From Cylindrobasidium torrendii FP15055 ss-10 (Eukaryota; Basidiomycota; Agaricomycetes; Agaricales; Physalacriaceae): a DNA stretch of 64,000 nucleotides. Shown here in pieces: positions 25,488 through 36,305 of the stretch. The notes beneath the pieces were generated by a model. It did no database searches. It saw only the letters and a program-made list of their open reading frames with translations, and was not told where the DNA came from. Position 1 is the first letter of the stretch. The number at the start of each line of letters is the position of its first letter. Location of the stretch: NCBI GenBank assembly GCA_000934385.1, contig KN880527.1, positions 1-64,000 on the forward strand, written 5' to 3'. A program made the position numbers and the translations under genes.

Positions 25488-25894
25488 GGCTTTGCATGTT
25501 TTGACGACTGGTCCAGGTTGTAATACTATAATCACGCACACTAACGTAGTCTCCATACACCCTCCCTTTTTTCCATTGTCTGCGGCTGGGGGTAATTTAT
25601 TGGATTTATTGTTCATAGTTTGTAAGTAGTTATACCGCAGATACGTACTCTATACATACACTGGTTGACTGGTATGATGCTGCGTTTGGGGTAAGAGTGT
25701 GAATTCGAAAGAAGTGCAGCCACTGTAAACAAGAGAGTTAGGAGGCGGAAGTCGCGATCGGATGCGGTCCCGTAACGCGCCTCGGCAGATGCCGAACACC
25801 CTATTACGAGAACTACCATTTGCCCAGCACACCAACTGTGCTATCCACTACTTTCTATCCTGGCAACAATAATTCAAACTTTGCAACTACCACA

Positions 25895-27610
25895 ATGGCA
25901 GAAGCAGACGCCATCGCAAGCAACCTTTCGGACGGCTTTGCAGGAGTCTCTCTTAGCACCGTCCTAGTGGAAGACGTGTGGCTGCAGATCATCTCCTACC
26001 TCTCCTCATATTCGCATTCCTTGTCGCAGATTGCTCTTGTGAATCGAGCTTTCAGCAGGCTCGTCCCACAGTATCTATATAGACATGTCGTCTGGTACCC
26101 ACCTCACACGAATCAACTGGACCTCAAAGCGACGGGTTTACCAAAGGTGTGTACTGATATTGTCTGGACGAGTGGTCAGGCTAACGATGAGCATAAGTAG
26201 ATCCCATCGCTGATCCATTCCGCGCGTCTTTCACACAATGCGCCTCACGTTAAGAGTCTAACCATCGGAGGTGGGACGCTCGGCTTACTTGACATTCATT
26301 GTTTTGGGCTCAACAATTCTCTCTCAAAGGGTACTTATCTGCGAAACCACACCATGCACGCAAGATAGTGGACTACGCTCTTGGCCTCGTCCGGGCCTTC
26401 GTCAATATCCGAAGCCTGACCCTCAGTGTTTATGCTGGCCCGGAAAGCCTTTCGGATGAGGTTGTCGCTGAGATAATATCCAGTCCCCCGAACAACCTGT
26501 TCCGTATAACTATCTATGACTCGGCCGGCTCTACACGACTTCTTCAAAACATCGAGTGCTTGCCAACTATCCGTGCACTCACCCTAAAAAGCCCCAGTCG
26601 AGCTACACTTAATACTCTTTTGCATGTCATTGAGTTACTTGGGCCAAGGCTAGAAGAGCTCCATCTAGAGGTGCGAGCTTCAACTATCTTTGCGCCTGTT
26701 TTCTGACCTGCTACGCAGGACAACTGCGGCTCCATCACCCCCGGCGTTCTGAGAGATATCGAGCCACATATTACCGACCTCAAAGCATTTTCGTTTGGGC
26801 TATCTTACTCCATCACCGACACTTTCCTCGCCGATTTTTTGGAGAAGCTGCCCAACCTCGAGACACTTTCTCTGCAGTATTACTACGTATGAGCTTTTGT
26901 CAATTATCATGGCCCTTCCGACTGATTTTCCATTAGCAAGGGCCTACCGGCCTCTTCCCGAAGAAAGGCGGGCGCCTCACTCGCCTCAAGTCATTCACGG
27001 CGTACTACGGTCTGATCAACGAACGTGAGGACGCGATCCATCTCGCAAAGTGGGTCCAACGGCTTGTGCGGAATGGACCTCTGGAGCGGCTGCACCTCGT
27101 CGAGGAAGATGTAACCGAATGGCCTCTCGGTGAGCTCGCGTTCGAGGGGCTATGGAGGTCGCTCCTGGCACGACATGCAACGACGCTGCGTGTGCTCGAA
27201 GCGCCTGGTGCGATGGTCAACACCAATGTGGTCCGGCAGGTCTTCACGAAATTCGAGAGACTCGATACCATTGAGATAGGCATCAATATTGGCGGGGTGA
27301 AGATACTTATAGCCAATGGCGAGATTCCAAGGTCGCTGCATACGGTGAAGCTATGGATTCGACACAGTAAACACATTGTTCCGGGGATCGAGGAGGAAGT
27401 CATGCGCAGTGGTCCAGGGGTGCGCTTGGTTAAGCTTTGGGGTGGTGAAGATGTATTCGAGGTTGGCTTTTGCTTGGGTACTTTGACTCGGTAGCTGACG
27501 CGCAACAGGGTTTCTGGGCGCGGAAGAATGCAGAGTCAAACGAAGTGGAATTCCGAATTCAACAGGTTGACTTGACACGGGATGTACAGCCGACAGATAA
27601 AGACTACTAA
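25895..27610 (+). CDS. F-box protein with LRR-like C-terminal region
   Basis: Six exons (25895-26146, 26201-26270, 26330-26670, 26719-26886, 26937-27461, 27509-27610) join in phase to 485 residues. The F-box is at the N-terminus (VEDVWLQIISYL, IALVNRAFSRLVPQYLYRHV). Repeated leucine-rich segments follow, for example IRSLTLSVYAGPESLSDEVV, TIRALTLKSPS, LEELHLE and LPNLETLSLQYY. The last donor (GTTGGC) is weak but is the only one that keeps frame to the final exon. By family knowledge the product would be an SCF ubiquitin-ligase substrate adaptor; the target is unknown. An in-frame ATG at 25820 exists, and I preferred 25895, just before the predicted F-box. The gene is convergent with the GNAT gene at 27677, with only 66 bases between the stops. 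Confidence 0.82.
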
Positions 27611-27676
27611 ACGTACATAGATCACACAACGACAACACGTCATACTTATACCGCCCATTTACACTCCTTTGCCTCT

Positions 27677-29012
27677 TCAGTCCGACGAAGCATCGCCTCG
27701 CTTGAGAAAATTCGTCCTCTCCTCCTCTTGCCTCTCAAACAGGGCATCCCACAGCTCGAGATTACGACCGGGGGCGGTCTTCCCAAGGTCGAAAAACTGC
27801 TGGTGGATCATCCAATCGGTGTCGAGGACGGCCAAGGTTGTCACGTCCTTCCAGTTGGCAAACAACGGACTGTAGATTGCGCGGCGCTGGGTTCCCTCGT
27901 ATGTGAAGGATCTGTATTGGGATTGTCAGTATACCGAGTCGACCGTGAGCGAAAAAACAGCGTACAATCTATTGAATACCTTTAGCGCAGTCAACTTGAG
28001 CGGTCCGTCGACAACATGGGCTTGCACACGATGTGCACCAAGGCTGCCGAACGCCAGCTCGAGCGCCTGTGTTGATGCATCTAGAGCGTATCCCCTGCCG
28101 CGCTCAGCGGCGAGCAAAGCAGCACCAATGTTGAAGCAAGGGGGTGCAAACGAGTCGATCGAGTCGCAAATGAGGGTCTTGACACCAGCCTTGCTCAGCC
28201 TGAGATAGACAAACCCGATGAGGGTGCGTTCTATGGTAACCTTGTGTGTCTGCAGGATCGTCACTATGTCTTGTCTTGCCAGCCCAAGGTCGAAGATGGA
28301 CATACAATGGAAATGTTCGCATTATCCGCATTACATACGTATATCCTCACTCTCTGCTTTGACTCTGCTATAAAATCCCTGTCCGCCATGGACGGGTCGA
28401 ATGCAGTCCAGATTCCCTTGAGAGCGCCAGGAAAGGTAGTCCTTGGTGGCGTGTCGATGGCTATGAAGGCTGCGTCATTCACCGGAGAACCACTCGCAAT
28501 TCCCGCACCCCGCTTGAAGTCGCTGTAGCGGAACGTCGATCCTTCAACCTGTGATATTATGGTTAACGCCTTCAACACATCATCTCTTCATGGTGTAGAC
28601 CTACTTTGGCCTCCTCGAATATCAACGTTCTCGTTTCCTACAGTCGCAATCCGTTGATATGCTCTTGTTCAGAGGAGGGCTTGTATGAATTTACCTTTAT
28701 GACACCGAACACGTATGGTACTTTAGAAGCGAAGTCCAGAAAGTCGGTGCACTGAACAGCTTCGCTGGAAGGAATTTGTAGTTCCTCGAAAAGCCCTTGA
28801 AGCTCGCGCAGGGGTCGAGTTTTGATCGCTTCATCGGCCGTGAACTTGAAAGTTCCTATTTGTGCGACGAAATCTGGGAGGAGAGAGATAGAAACCGCCT
28901 TGAACTTTGGGGGCGTAGGGCCCAGAAACTTATTGACATTGGCGGCGTCCGGAGGCGGCGTTTCTGATGTAACAGACGTCCTCTTCCCGTGCTTGCGGTT
29001 GTTTCGTTCCAT
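27677..29012 (-). CDS. GNAT acetyltransferase-like protein, paralogue A
   Basis: Five exons (28695-29012, 28605-28637, 28306-28548, 27966-28249, 27677-27911) give 370 residues. The C-terminal half carries the GNAT fold of the RimJ/RimL type. Features are TLIGFVYLRLSKAGVKTL, then NIGAALLAAERGRGYALDA, where the R-G-R-G-Y-A loop is the acetyl-CoA pyrophosphate site. LGAHRVQAHV and the FNRLSFTYEG motif follow. The N-terminal half (SISLLPDFVAQIGTFKFTAD) is specific to this pair. By family rule it transfers acetyl from acetyl-CoA to an amine, but the substrate is unknown. The start at 29012 is fixed by alignment with paralogue B at 31350-32901, which shares every intron position and phase and identical lengths for exons 2, 4 and 5. 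Confidence 0.82.
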
Positions 29013-29730
29013 CTTGAAATGGTCGCAGCAGTGGCAATTCGAGGCGAGAGGTGAGTAGAAGTACACGTAGATAGAGATGGAAGATGAAAGGCAAAGGCAA
29101 AGTATGGGCGCTCATGAGTTAGCAGAGTACAGCACCTGATACCCGCCGTTCTTCACGCTCAGGATTGTTATCTCTCTCGTGCTATCGGCGTCAAAGCGGC
29201 GCTTAGATTGTTTTCGTCGCGGGTTCATGCAGCTATGAGACTCGATAAGACAATGTGCAGCGCCTTTTGTCCACGAGACCTCTCCGCTCTGAGGTCACAG
29301 TCATGTCTATAGGGGAAAAACAGAACAAAAAAACGCATGACTTTGTGTCCGCGCTCACATTGTTCGCGATGTTCCCATTCGTGACTTGAAGTTCTCTTCG
29401 CTCATTGTATAGAAATGCATCCACGAACAAAGGCGATCATTCGATCACAGCGTTCCATCCGAAACAGTTTACATCATTTGATGCTTGATCCTTCCTCTTT
29501 GAGCCGTTATTGATCGACGACTCTTTTTTCATGCTGACCATGGCCTTTCAGATATCTGTAAACAAAGAGGTACACTTCCGTAGTGAAACTACCGGCCTGT
29601 TGTTAGCCTCTTTGACGGAGCAAGCTGATTGAAACAAAGACCCAAAACTTACCTGTTAAAAGAGCCCAATTTCTGAGTCTGTGTCTCAGATACATCCTTT
29701 CCTCACTCGCATCGAATTCTCTCAGTAGCC
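29013..29730. other. Intergenic between divergent genes
   Basis: No gene is seen. This is the shared upstream region of GNAT paralogue A (minus) and the zinc-motif protein (plus). Confidence 0.55.
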
Positions 29731-30537
29731 ATGCAACACCCATACTCCAACGTCAGAGGAAACGCCAAAGACGACCTCTCTCCCCCGAAATACCACTACA
29801 CACACCCACCGCCGAACGCTATACCCACCCCGCACTTTGAAATTTACCGTGGTGCAATTCAACGCATGTTTGATCGCACGGGAGAGTTTGCTGGCATGCC
29901 TCCGCTGGATAGCCAACTCAAGGAGGATCTGGTGGAATACCTCACGGTTGAAGAAGAATCTGAACACGACGATGGCTCTGTTAATGTCCAAGTGGGCACC
30001 CAAATCCCGAGCGCCGGCCGGCGCCCCGCACATTCAAGCATCCCAGCAGGACTCGGAAGCCAGGTCCCTAGTATCACCAGCAATCAATCCACGGCCACCG
30101 GCTCCTCACGGCGTTCTGCTCGCTCAACAGCATTGACATATCCCACAACTTTCACGCCTGAAGAGCGCAAGGAGCTCATGATGACGAATACGGTGCCTGA
30201 GCTAAGGATTTATCAACGCAAGTACGCTGTTGAATTTTTCACATCTATGGTTCCTTCTCTGGCTCTCTACAGAATACTCGAGGAAGGTGCAGGCCGTAGA
30301 ACGAAGGGATCTGAGGCAGAGCGTATCCAACATTTTGACAGGGATCCATGGGTGACAAATGTTCAACCACACCAGGCCATCTGTATTGGATGCGAGCGGG
30401 CAGTCAGATGGGTTCCTACCTCCTACGACTTTAGTAAGTGGCTGTGCCACAGAAACTGGTGTAATGATGTGTATGAGAAGTGGTGCTTAAAGAATGGAAT
30501 TACTTCAGATATTTATCAAAACCTATATCGATATTAA
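29731..30537 (+). CDS. Protein with C-terminal putative zinc-binding motif
   Basis: The single exon encodes 268 residues. Residues 1-150 are mostly polar and disordered. An ordered part begins at FTPEERKELMMTNTVPEL and runs to the end. It closes with DPWVTNV, then CIGC (Cys218, Cys221), then KWLCHRNWC with His240 and Cys244, then DVYEKW. The C-x2-C...W-x2-H-R-N-x-C-x2-V-Y-x-[KR]-W pattern recurs in the protein at 60132-61689. Two Cys plus His and Cys at this spacing would bind one zinc ion; that is inference. The arrangement resembles short zinc motifs in uncharacterised Agaricomycete proteins, and no function is known to me. The gene sits between the two GNAT paralogues and on the opposite strand, so it may mark the boundary of their duplication. 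Confidence 0.75.
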   Translation: MQHPYSNVRGNAKDDLSPPKYHYTHPPPNAIPTPHFEIYRGAIQRMFDRTGEFAGMPPLDSQLKEDLVEYLTVEEESEHDDGSVNVQVGTQIPSAGRRPAHSSIPAGLGSQVPSITSNQSTATGSSRRSARSTALTYPTTFTPEERKELMMTNTVPELRIYQRKYAVEFFTSMVPSLALYRILEEGAGRRTKGSEAERIQHFDRDPWVTNVQPHQAICIGCERAVRWVPTSYDFSKWLCHRNWCNDVYEKWCLKNGITSDIYQNLYRY

Positions 30538-31349
30538 TGGCGCAATAATGATGCGCTGGGCGCGTGAATACCTATCGTTTTATTCGGAGAATAACACACT
30601 AGACGAGCTTCACTGGTTCATAGAAATTACATAGAGTGCTGAATAGTATTTATCAAGTCCATCTTCCTTTTTCACTACAATAGATAACGTTTGTGGATAT
30701 GAACTCTTTCCGTCCATTATGAGCGTGGCAACTCTGAAAAGACCTTTGATTATGCTTGATAGCATGTTGACATTTGTCAAAAAACTGTTAAGGTTATATT
30801 GGGTATAATTTTTGGCTTTGTCATGGTTTTCTGCAATGGCTTACTTACTGGCGCCACTGTCACTCGATCGCGGGATCGGGCATTGCCGGAGTCTGCTCTT
30901 CTTGTTACTGCCAACACCAAGCACGGTCCGGCTTCTAATGATTACGCGCCTAGCAGGGCGGCGCATAGACCTTTCACAGACCTTGCTTCTTGCCACCACG
31001 GATGATAGCCCGAAATGACCAGAGCACTTAAGCGCTTATCCACCTGGAGCTCCTTCGTGCTCGACCAGTTTTGCTGCAGTTTCGGTCTCGTCAGTTCATC
31101 GACCGTCATCGTCTTCCAGTGCATGTGTTGGAAAAACATAGATCAATTTCGACGCATTCAGGAAGTATACGTTTGTCCCGGGTGCATAGCGGATGTAGAG
31201 GTACGCCGACACTCGTCTATTCGGTTTCGACGTGTTAACTTGACAAGGAATTCACAGCTGACAGATAGAAACTAGTAAAAGTACGTGGACTCCAAGACAA
31301 TACTACAATTTTACTTGCATCGTCCGTTTGTACCCCTCCGCCTCCGAGT
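30538..31349. other. Gene-free interval
   Basis: No supportable gene in these 0.8 kb. Overlapping short frames on both strands near 30940-31275 show no family motif. Confidence 0.5.
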
Positions 31350-32901
31350 TTAGTCCGATGAAGCATTGCTTCTCTTCAGCAAAATCGACCTTTCATGCTC
31401 CTGTCGCTCAAACATGGCATCCCAGAGCTCAAGGTTACGACCGGGGACGGTCGTTCCAAGGTCGAGCAAGTGCTGGTGAACCATCCAATCGGTGTCGAGG
31501 ACAGCCAAGGTTGTCACGTCCTTCCAATTTGCGAACAAGGGACTGTACAGCGCGCGGCGCTGTGTTCCTTCGTACGTGAACGATCTATGTTAGGGGCTTA
31601 GCATCTTGGGACAGCACCGAGCGGGGAGACAGCATACAACTCGTTAAACACCCTCAGTGCAGTCATCTTCAGTGGCCCATCAACAACATGGGCTTGCACA
31701 CGGTGTGCACCAAGGCTGCCGAACGCCAGCTTGAGCATCTGGGTCAAGGCTTTTTGTGCGTATCCCCAGCCGCGCTCAGGGGAGAATAATGCAGCACCAA
31801 TGTTAAAGCACGGCGGCGCAGAGGGGTCGATCGCGTCGCGGACAAGAGTCTTGACACCAGCCTTGCTCGACGTGAGGTAGACAAACCCAACGAGGGCGCG
31901 TTCCTTGGTAATCCTTGACGTCTGGAAACCAACGTCAACTATCCAGACTTCGACACTAAGGCTTGTAGAAGACTTACAACGGAAAAAGTTGCGTTATACG
32001 CCTTCTGAACATACTCCCTCACCTTTCGCTTTGACCCTGCCAAATAGTCCTTGTCCGCCATCAAAGGGTCGAATGCGGTCCAGATTCTATCAAGATTCTT
32101 GGGCTTGACGAGGTTGCTTTGTTTCTGGGTTGTTTGAGCCCAAGTGTTGTTGTCATCTATTGCATCGAGCGCGGGTTTTGCGTCTTCGATGGCGTCCTGC
32201 AGGTGCTTCACAGCTTCCTTCAGTTCGTTGTTTTCGACCGAATCGATCGATGGAAAGGCGTCCAGGGGGCTGTTTCTCGGTAACTGTCCAGGAGAGGTTG
32301 GCATTGTTGTTGAGGATTTGCGGTTGGTACGCTGGAGTTTCGACAAATTTAAAGGTGGAGTGGACTGAGACGGAATAATTTTGGTAGTGTTGCGAGTCGC
32401 AGGCGTCGTATCGAAGTTGCCATAGCCAAATATCGGTTCTTGGACCTGTCATATATAATGGTCAACTCCTTCCGCATTATCCCTTTCGTGGTGTACTACA
32501 CGCACTTCCGCATCCTCAAATATCAATGTCCTTGTTTCCTACAACCGTGATCTATCAATATGCGCCTGTTTGGTAGGCTTGCACAAATGTACCTTTACAA
32601 CCCCGAACATGTATTGCATTTCAGAAGCGAAGTCCAGGAAATCGGTGTACTGCACCGCTTCGCTGGAAGCAAGTTGCAATTCTTCGAAAAGCTCTTGTAG
32701 CTCGCGCAGAGATGCCGTCTTGATCGCTTCATCAGCCGTGAGAGTTCCTATTTGTGCAACAAAATCCGGGAGGAGAGAGATAGAAGCCGTCTTGAACTCG
32801 GGAAGCGTACTAGGATTCAGAGGTTCACGCGTATCGATGGGGTCTGGTTGCGCCGTTACTGGTCTTTGTGGAATCCTAGGCTTGCGATTTTTTCGTCCCA
32901 T
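31350..32901 (-). CDS. GNAT acetyltransferase-like protein, paralogue B
   Basis: Five exons (32593-32901, 32506-32538, 31978-32445, 31638-31921, 31350-31584) give about 442 residues. Exons 2, 4 and 5 match paralogue A (27677-29012) in length (33, 284 and 235 bases) and phase. The GNAT core is complete: ERALVGFVYLTSSKAGVKTL, NIGAALFSPERGWGYAQKA, LGAHRVQAHV and FNELSFTYEG. Exon 3 is 225 bases longer than in A and adds 75 residues of Ser/Thr/Asn-rich sequence followed by a probable helix (ELKEAVKHLQDAIEDAKPAL). Either B gained a coiled-coil-like insert or A lost it. The acetyl-CoA loop reads ERGWGYA instead of ERGRGYA. The substrate is unknown. The shared exon map makes the model and start reliable. 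Confidence 0.82.
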
Positions 32902-33379
32902 CTTGTAGGGGTTGTAGTGGAGAGTCGAGGCGCAACTTCACGTAGATCGGGATGGACAATGAGAGGGGAAGGCAAAGTACGGGCGCTTATGCATATGAGT
33001 TGGAAGAGCACACCTGACGCCGGTTCTCCACGTTCTGGATCGTTATCTCAATTGCACTATCGGCGCATCAAGGCGGCGCTTAGATTGCTTTCATCAAAGC
33101 AGATTCTATATACACATAGGTCCGTGCTAAGTTATGTAAATCGACAAGGTAGGACCGTAATTGATTTCTGGTATTTAAGTTCGTTCATCATCAAGTCTAA
33201 TTTTCCGAAATAGGAAAACAATGGCGCTGAGAGCAGGCGCATCATGTAATGCCCACAAAGCCCTTGACATCCACTTCTACCGCACAAGACTCGGCGCATC
33301 TTTCGTTGAAAAGTCAGACAAAAGAAGCTTAACTAGAAATCCAGGTTTGTCAGTCACATATCGATATATATTTGGATTT

Positions 33380-35207
33380 TTATGAGCACGCACTTCGGAA
33401 GGAAGGCATTTTCCTATCAAGAACCATGACACTGTGGGTTATAAGTCGGAGCATCGCTGTCAAGTCGTTTGTTGATAGTGGCGTGTCTGCAGCGCCAAAC
33501 TCTTTCTGGATCGCGCGCGCGCAATAAATCCAGGCGAACTACAGGGGTACTCAGTGTCCATCGAGCATTGGAAATGGTTTTCATACCACGGTTGTCGGAC
33601 ACATCTTTGAGAAATCCTCCTCCTTCAACGAACGAGTTATTTGCGCTACCTGGATGACTATCCTTAAAAGCATCTTCCGCGAGTCGGGAAGAGACGGCGC
33701 GGTGAGGGAATAGAGCTTGATAAGCGTAGCAAAGGCCAGGAAGATGGCTGTAAGAAGCCCCCGGGCTGTGTCTGCGTCGTTTTGATTTCTGACTTCCTGC
33801 ATTCGCGTCTGGAGGTATGCGAGCTCGCGTCGCGTTTTGTGAAGAAGAGCGTAGTAAGAAGTGGACCATGTATCAGTGACCTTATCACCTAGTGGCTACA
33901 GTCAATATGCGAGAAAGTTGCCCACGAAGAGGAACGCACAACATGCGTCTGTCCTTGAGCGCGCCGCTAGATCGTGCGATGCGACAAAGTAGGTCACGCA
34001 ATTTGCACGGGCAGCAAACAGATACGAGTCCGTGCACAGAAGATCATAACCGTCCTGCACCATTTCCCTCAGCTACGCTTACTGACCACAAAATATACGC
34101 ACATATAATTGACTTAATTCCGCATGGAGGTAGTCCGGGAACAGCGTAGTCCTACCAAAAATGAGGCGCTGGCTCATGTCGGTGTACAGCAGTTGGCACA
34201 GGATGCCGATTTCCTCTATCCGAAGGGAAAGGACCCTGCCTGATGTCTCTGTGAACGTCGCGGCAGGGTCTTTGTCTCGAAGGACGGGAAGGAGGTGAAG
34301 GTCGTACTTGAGAGCGATATGCGCCGCTTTCAAGACGTATTCGCGAGCGGCGTAGGAATCATTTCGATAGAAGAAGTATTTGGATAAGAGCTGGGTCACC
34401 TAGACGTTCATGGTCACGAAAGGAGTCATGCACTATGGACAGTACGAACCTGAAGCGCTGTAAGAACATCCAAGCTGCCTGCGTCCAAGGCTAGATTTAG
34501 GCTTTCGATTGTGCGTCGAAGCTGCAAGGACTCTGCCGGATGTGGATCGAATCGCTCTCTCTCGTTGAAGTGGAACATACACCCTGCCAGTTGACCTGCG
34601 TATACAAGCGCCGGGTGCACCGCACTGGTATCACCACGATGGACTGCTGCAAAGCGCTTCTCTGTGAAGCACACCCCTAAGCGCGCGCGATGCTTCAAGA
34701 AGAACGGGCGCCTGAGAACGGATTGAACTTTATCAGTAAGGCTGTGGGGAGAAGCGCTGGTATCTCCTTACATCGCTGAGATATCACACTCCATGTTGTC
34801 GACCACGATAGACGGACGGGGGGTTACCAAAGCTGCGCTCCGTGTCGATAGCTTCTTTTTTCGATGCTCTTCTAGCCTATTTTCAAGGTCTTTCAGTCGA
34901 CAAACGAGTGCAACCATCCCCGTCGAGTCCTCGTAGAACCCACATTCGCGCCCAAATAGCATGCATTCGTGGCATTTGGGGCGCGCACGGTCACAGCGCT
35001 GTCACCGTACTTGTCAGTATTGTACAGTCATGAAATTAGAACCATCGCACCTGCTTTCGTTTCCTACGGACTCCCTCGTCAGAATGAATAAGGTGTGAGG
35101 AAAGAGGTGTTGCTCAGCGCTCACCTACAAGGATTGCAAGCAATCTTCTCATGATTCTTCAGCACACGTTCGGAGTACTCTTTCCAGTTCGGAACCATCC
35201 CGTCCAT
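33380..35207 (-). CDS. Zn2Cys6 fungal transcription factor
   Basis: Eight exons join in phase: 35125-35207, 35051-35063, 34772-34998, 34450-34711, 34103-34399, 33943-34072, 33587-33888 and 33380-33538. The product is 490 residues. The binuclear zinc cluster uses Cys24, 27, 34, 41, 44 and 51 (C-x2-C-x6-C-x6-C-x2-C-x6-C) with the basic stretch RKRKQR. It is interrupted by two introns that isolate a 13-base exon. A linker helix VCRLKDLENRLEEHRKKK follows and may dimerise. The rest is helical, like the middle homology region of fungal regulators, and ends in FAWIYCARAIQKEF. The protein should be nuclear and bind CGG-type half sites by family rule; its targets are unknown. The intron 34073-34102 would be only 30 bases, the weakest point of the model. 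The start (35207) could have a further upstream exon. Confidence 0.85.
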
Positions 35208-35519
35208 CTCGTTTTTATCTTTGTCACGAGTCTTACCCTATGAATGAGCACAGAGGTAGCGACTCTTTGCTAAAACGACTCACTGAGCTAGGCCTATTAC
35301 CGCGTTAATAAACGAAAATAGACAACGATAGAAGGGTTACTCTGAAGAAGAAGCTGAACCTTGAGCTTGAGTTGGTGGGAACATGGTTGTGATGGTGCTC
35401 TCGAGACTTGCAAGCCATTACATAATACTATGATTGCTCGCTTCCGGAACTGATCCGGGCCGATTCCAGGTTGAATGCAAGTTCAACCCTGTTCAACCCA
35501 ACCACCAGCCTGCAGTCCA
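35208..35519. other. Intergenic
   Basis: No gene is seen. This is probably the promoter and 5' leader of the Zn2Cys6 gene. Confidence 0.5.
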
Positions 35520-36035
35520 TCTTCACGGATTGTACGTGGACATGTCATTTATTACGGAAATGACTGCAAGTCATCTTCTTCATAACAAATGTAGTTTCAC
35601 GAACATCGAGTTGTTGTTCTTAGAGCTGTCCGCAATGAGGCGGCGGCCCACAATTCGAAATTCCTCAAAAGTCTTTCCATCCTACTAGAATCACATCTTA
35701 CATCGGAACCAATGTCTTCGCTACTATGTGCGCGGTATCGGCATTTCATCCTCGCCGAGATACTCTTGAACAACTCTCACCAAATGACTTCGAGTTTTTC
35801 CTAGAGCCCCCCCGCTTCCCATCCCTAATCCAGCTCAAAATGAGGGAGGCTCAGTCCGGGGCAGTCGTTTCCGTATACTGGACGAGATGATACTGCTGGT
35901 TTCGATCTTCCAAAACTCGAGACATTCCATGTTGAGGGTGTAGACATTGCCTTCAATGGGCCTCTAACACGTACTATGTATTCGCGAAAGGAAGGCGAAC
36001 CGTATCGAAAGATGCCTCTGGTCTTGCCAAGTAGG
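35520..36035 (+). pseudogene. F-box/LRR-type gene remnant
   Basis: Coding-like pieces occur on the plus strand in changing frames: HGLYVDMSFITEM (about 35525), DTLEQLSPNDFEFFLEPP and then PRFPSLIQLKM (about 35750-35840), and LPKLETFHVEGVDIAFNGPL (about 35908-35967). The leucine-spaced PSLIQLKM / PKLETFHV pattern is typical of the LRR-like half of basidiomycete F-box proteins. No F-box was found and stops separate the pieces, so this is most likely a truncated dead copy. An intron-rich live gene cannot be fully excluded. Confidence 0.45.
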
Positions 36036-36305
36036 GAGAGAGCGGTGTCTGGTTACAGTGGACATAATGTCACAAGAATTGGGCTGACTAGAAAGACGAA
36101 TTAATGAGTAGAAAAGAATGGAGACACGACGATGCGGAAACAAGCAAAAAGACGAGCAAAGACCGTGATGGCGTTTTTCATTGCACTACGCAGCTAGTAT
36201 ACAACATCCAATAATGTACAAAGTCCCCAATTTCCGTCATAAATCCCAAATAAAATAAAACAGAAGAAGTCGTGGATCATAACGATCGTAAAGATAGTGA
36301 CGGGC

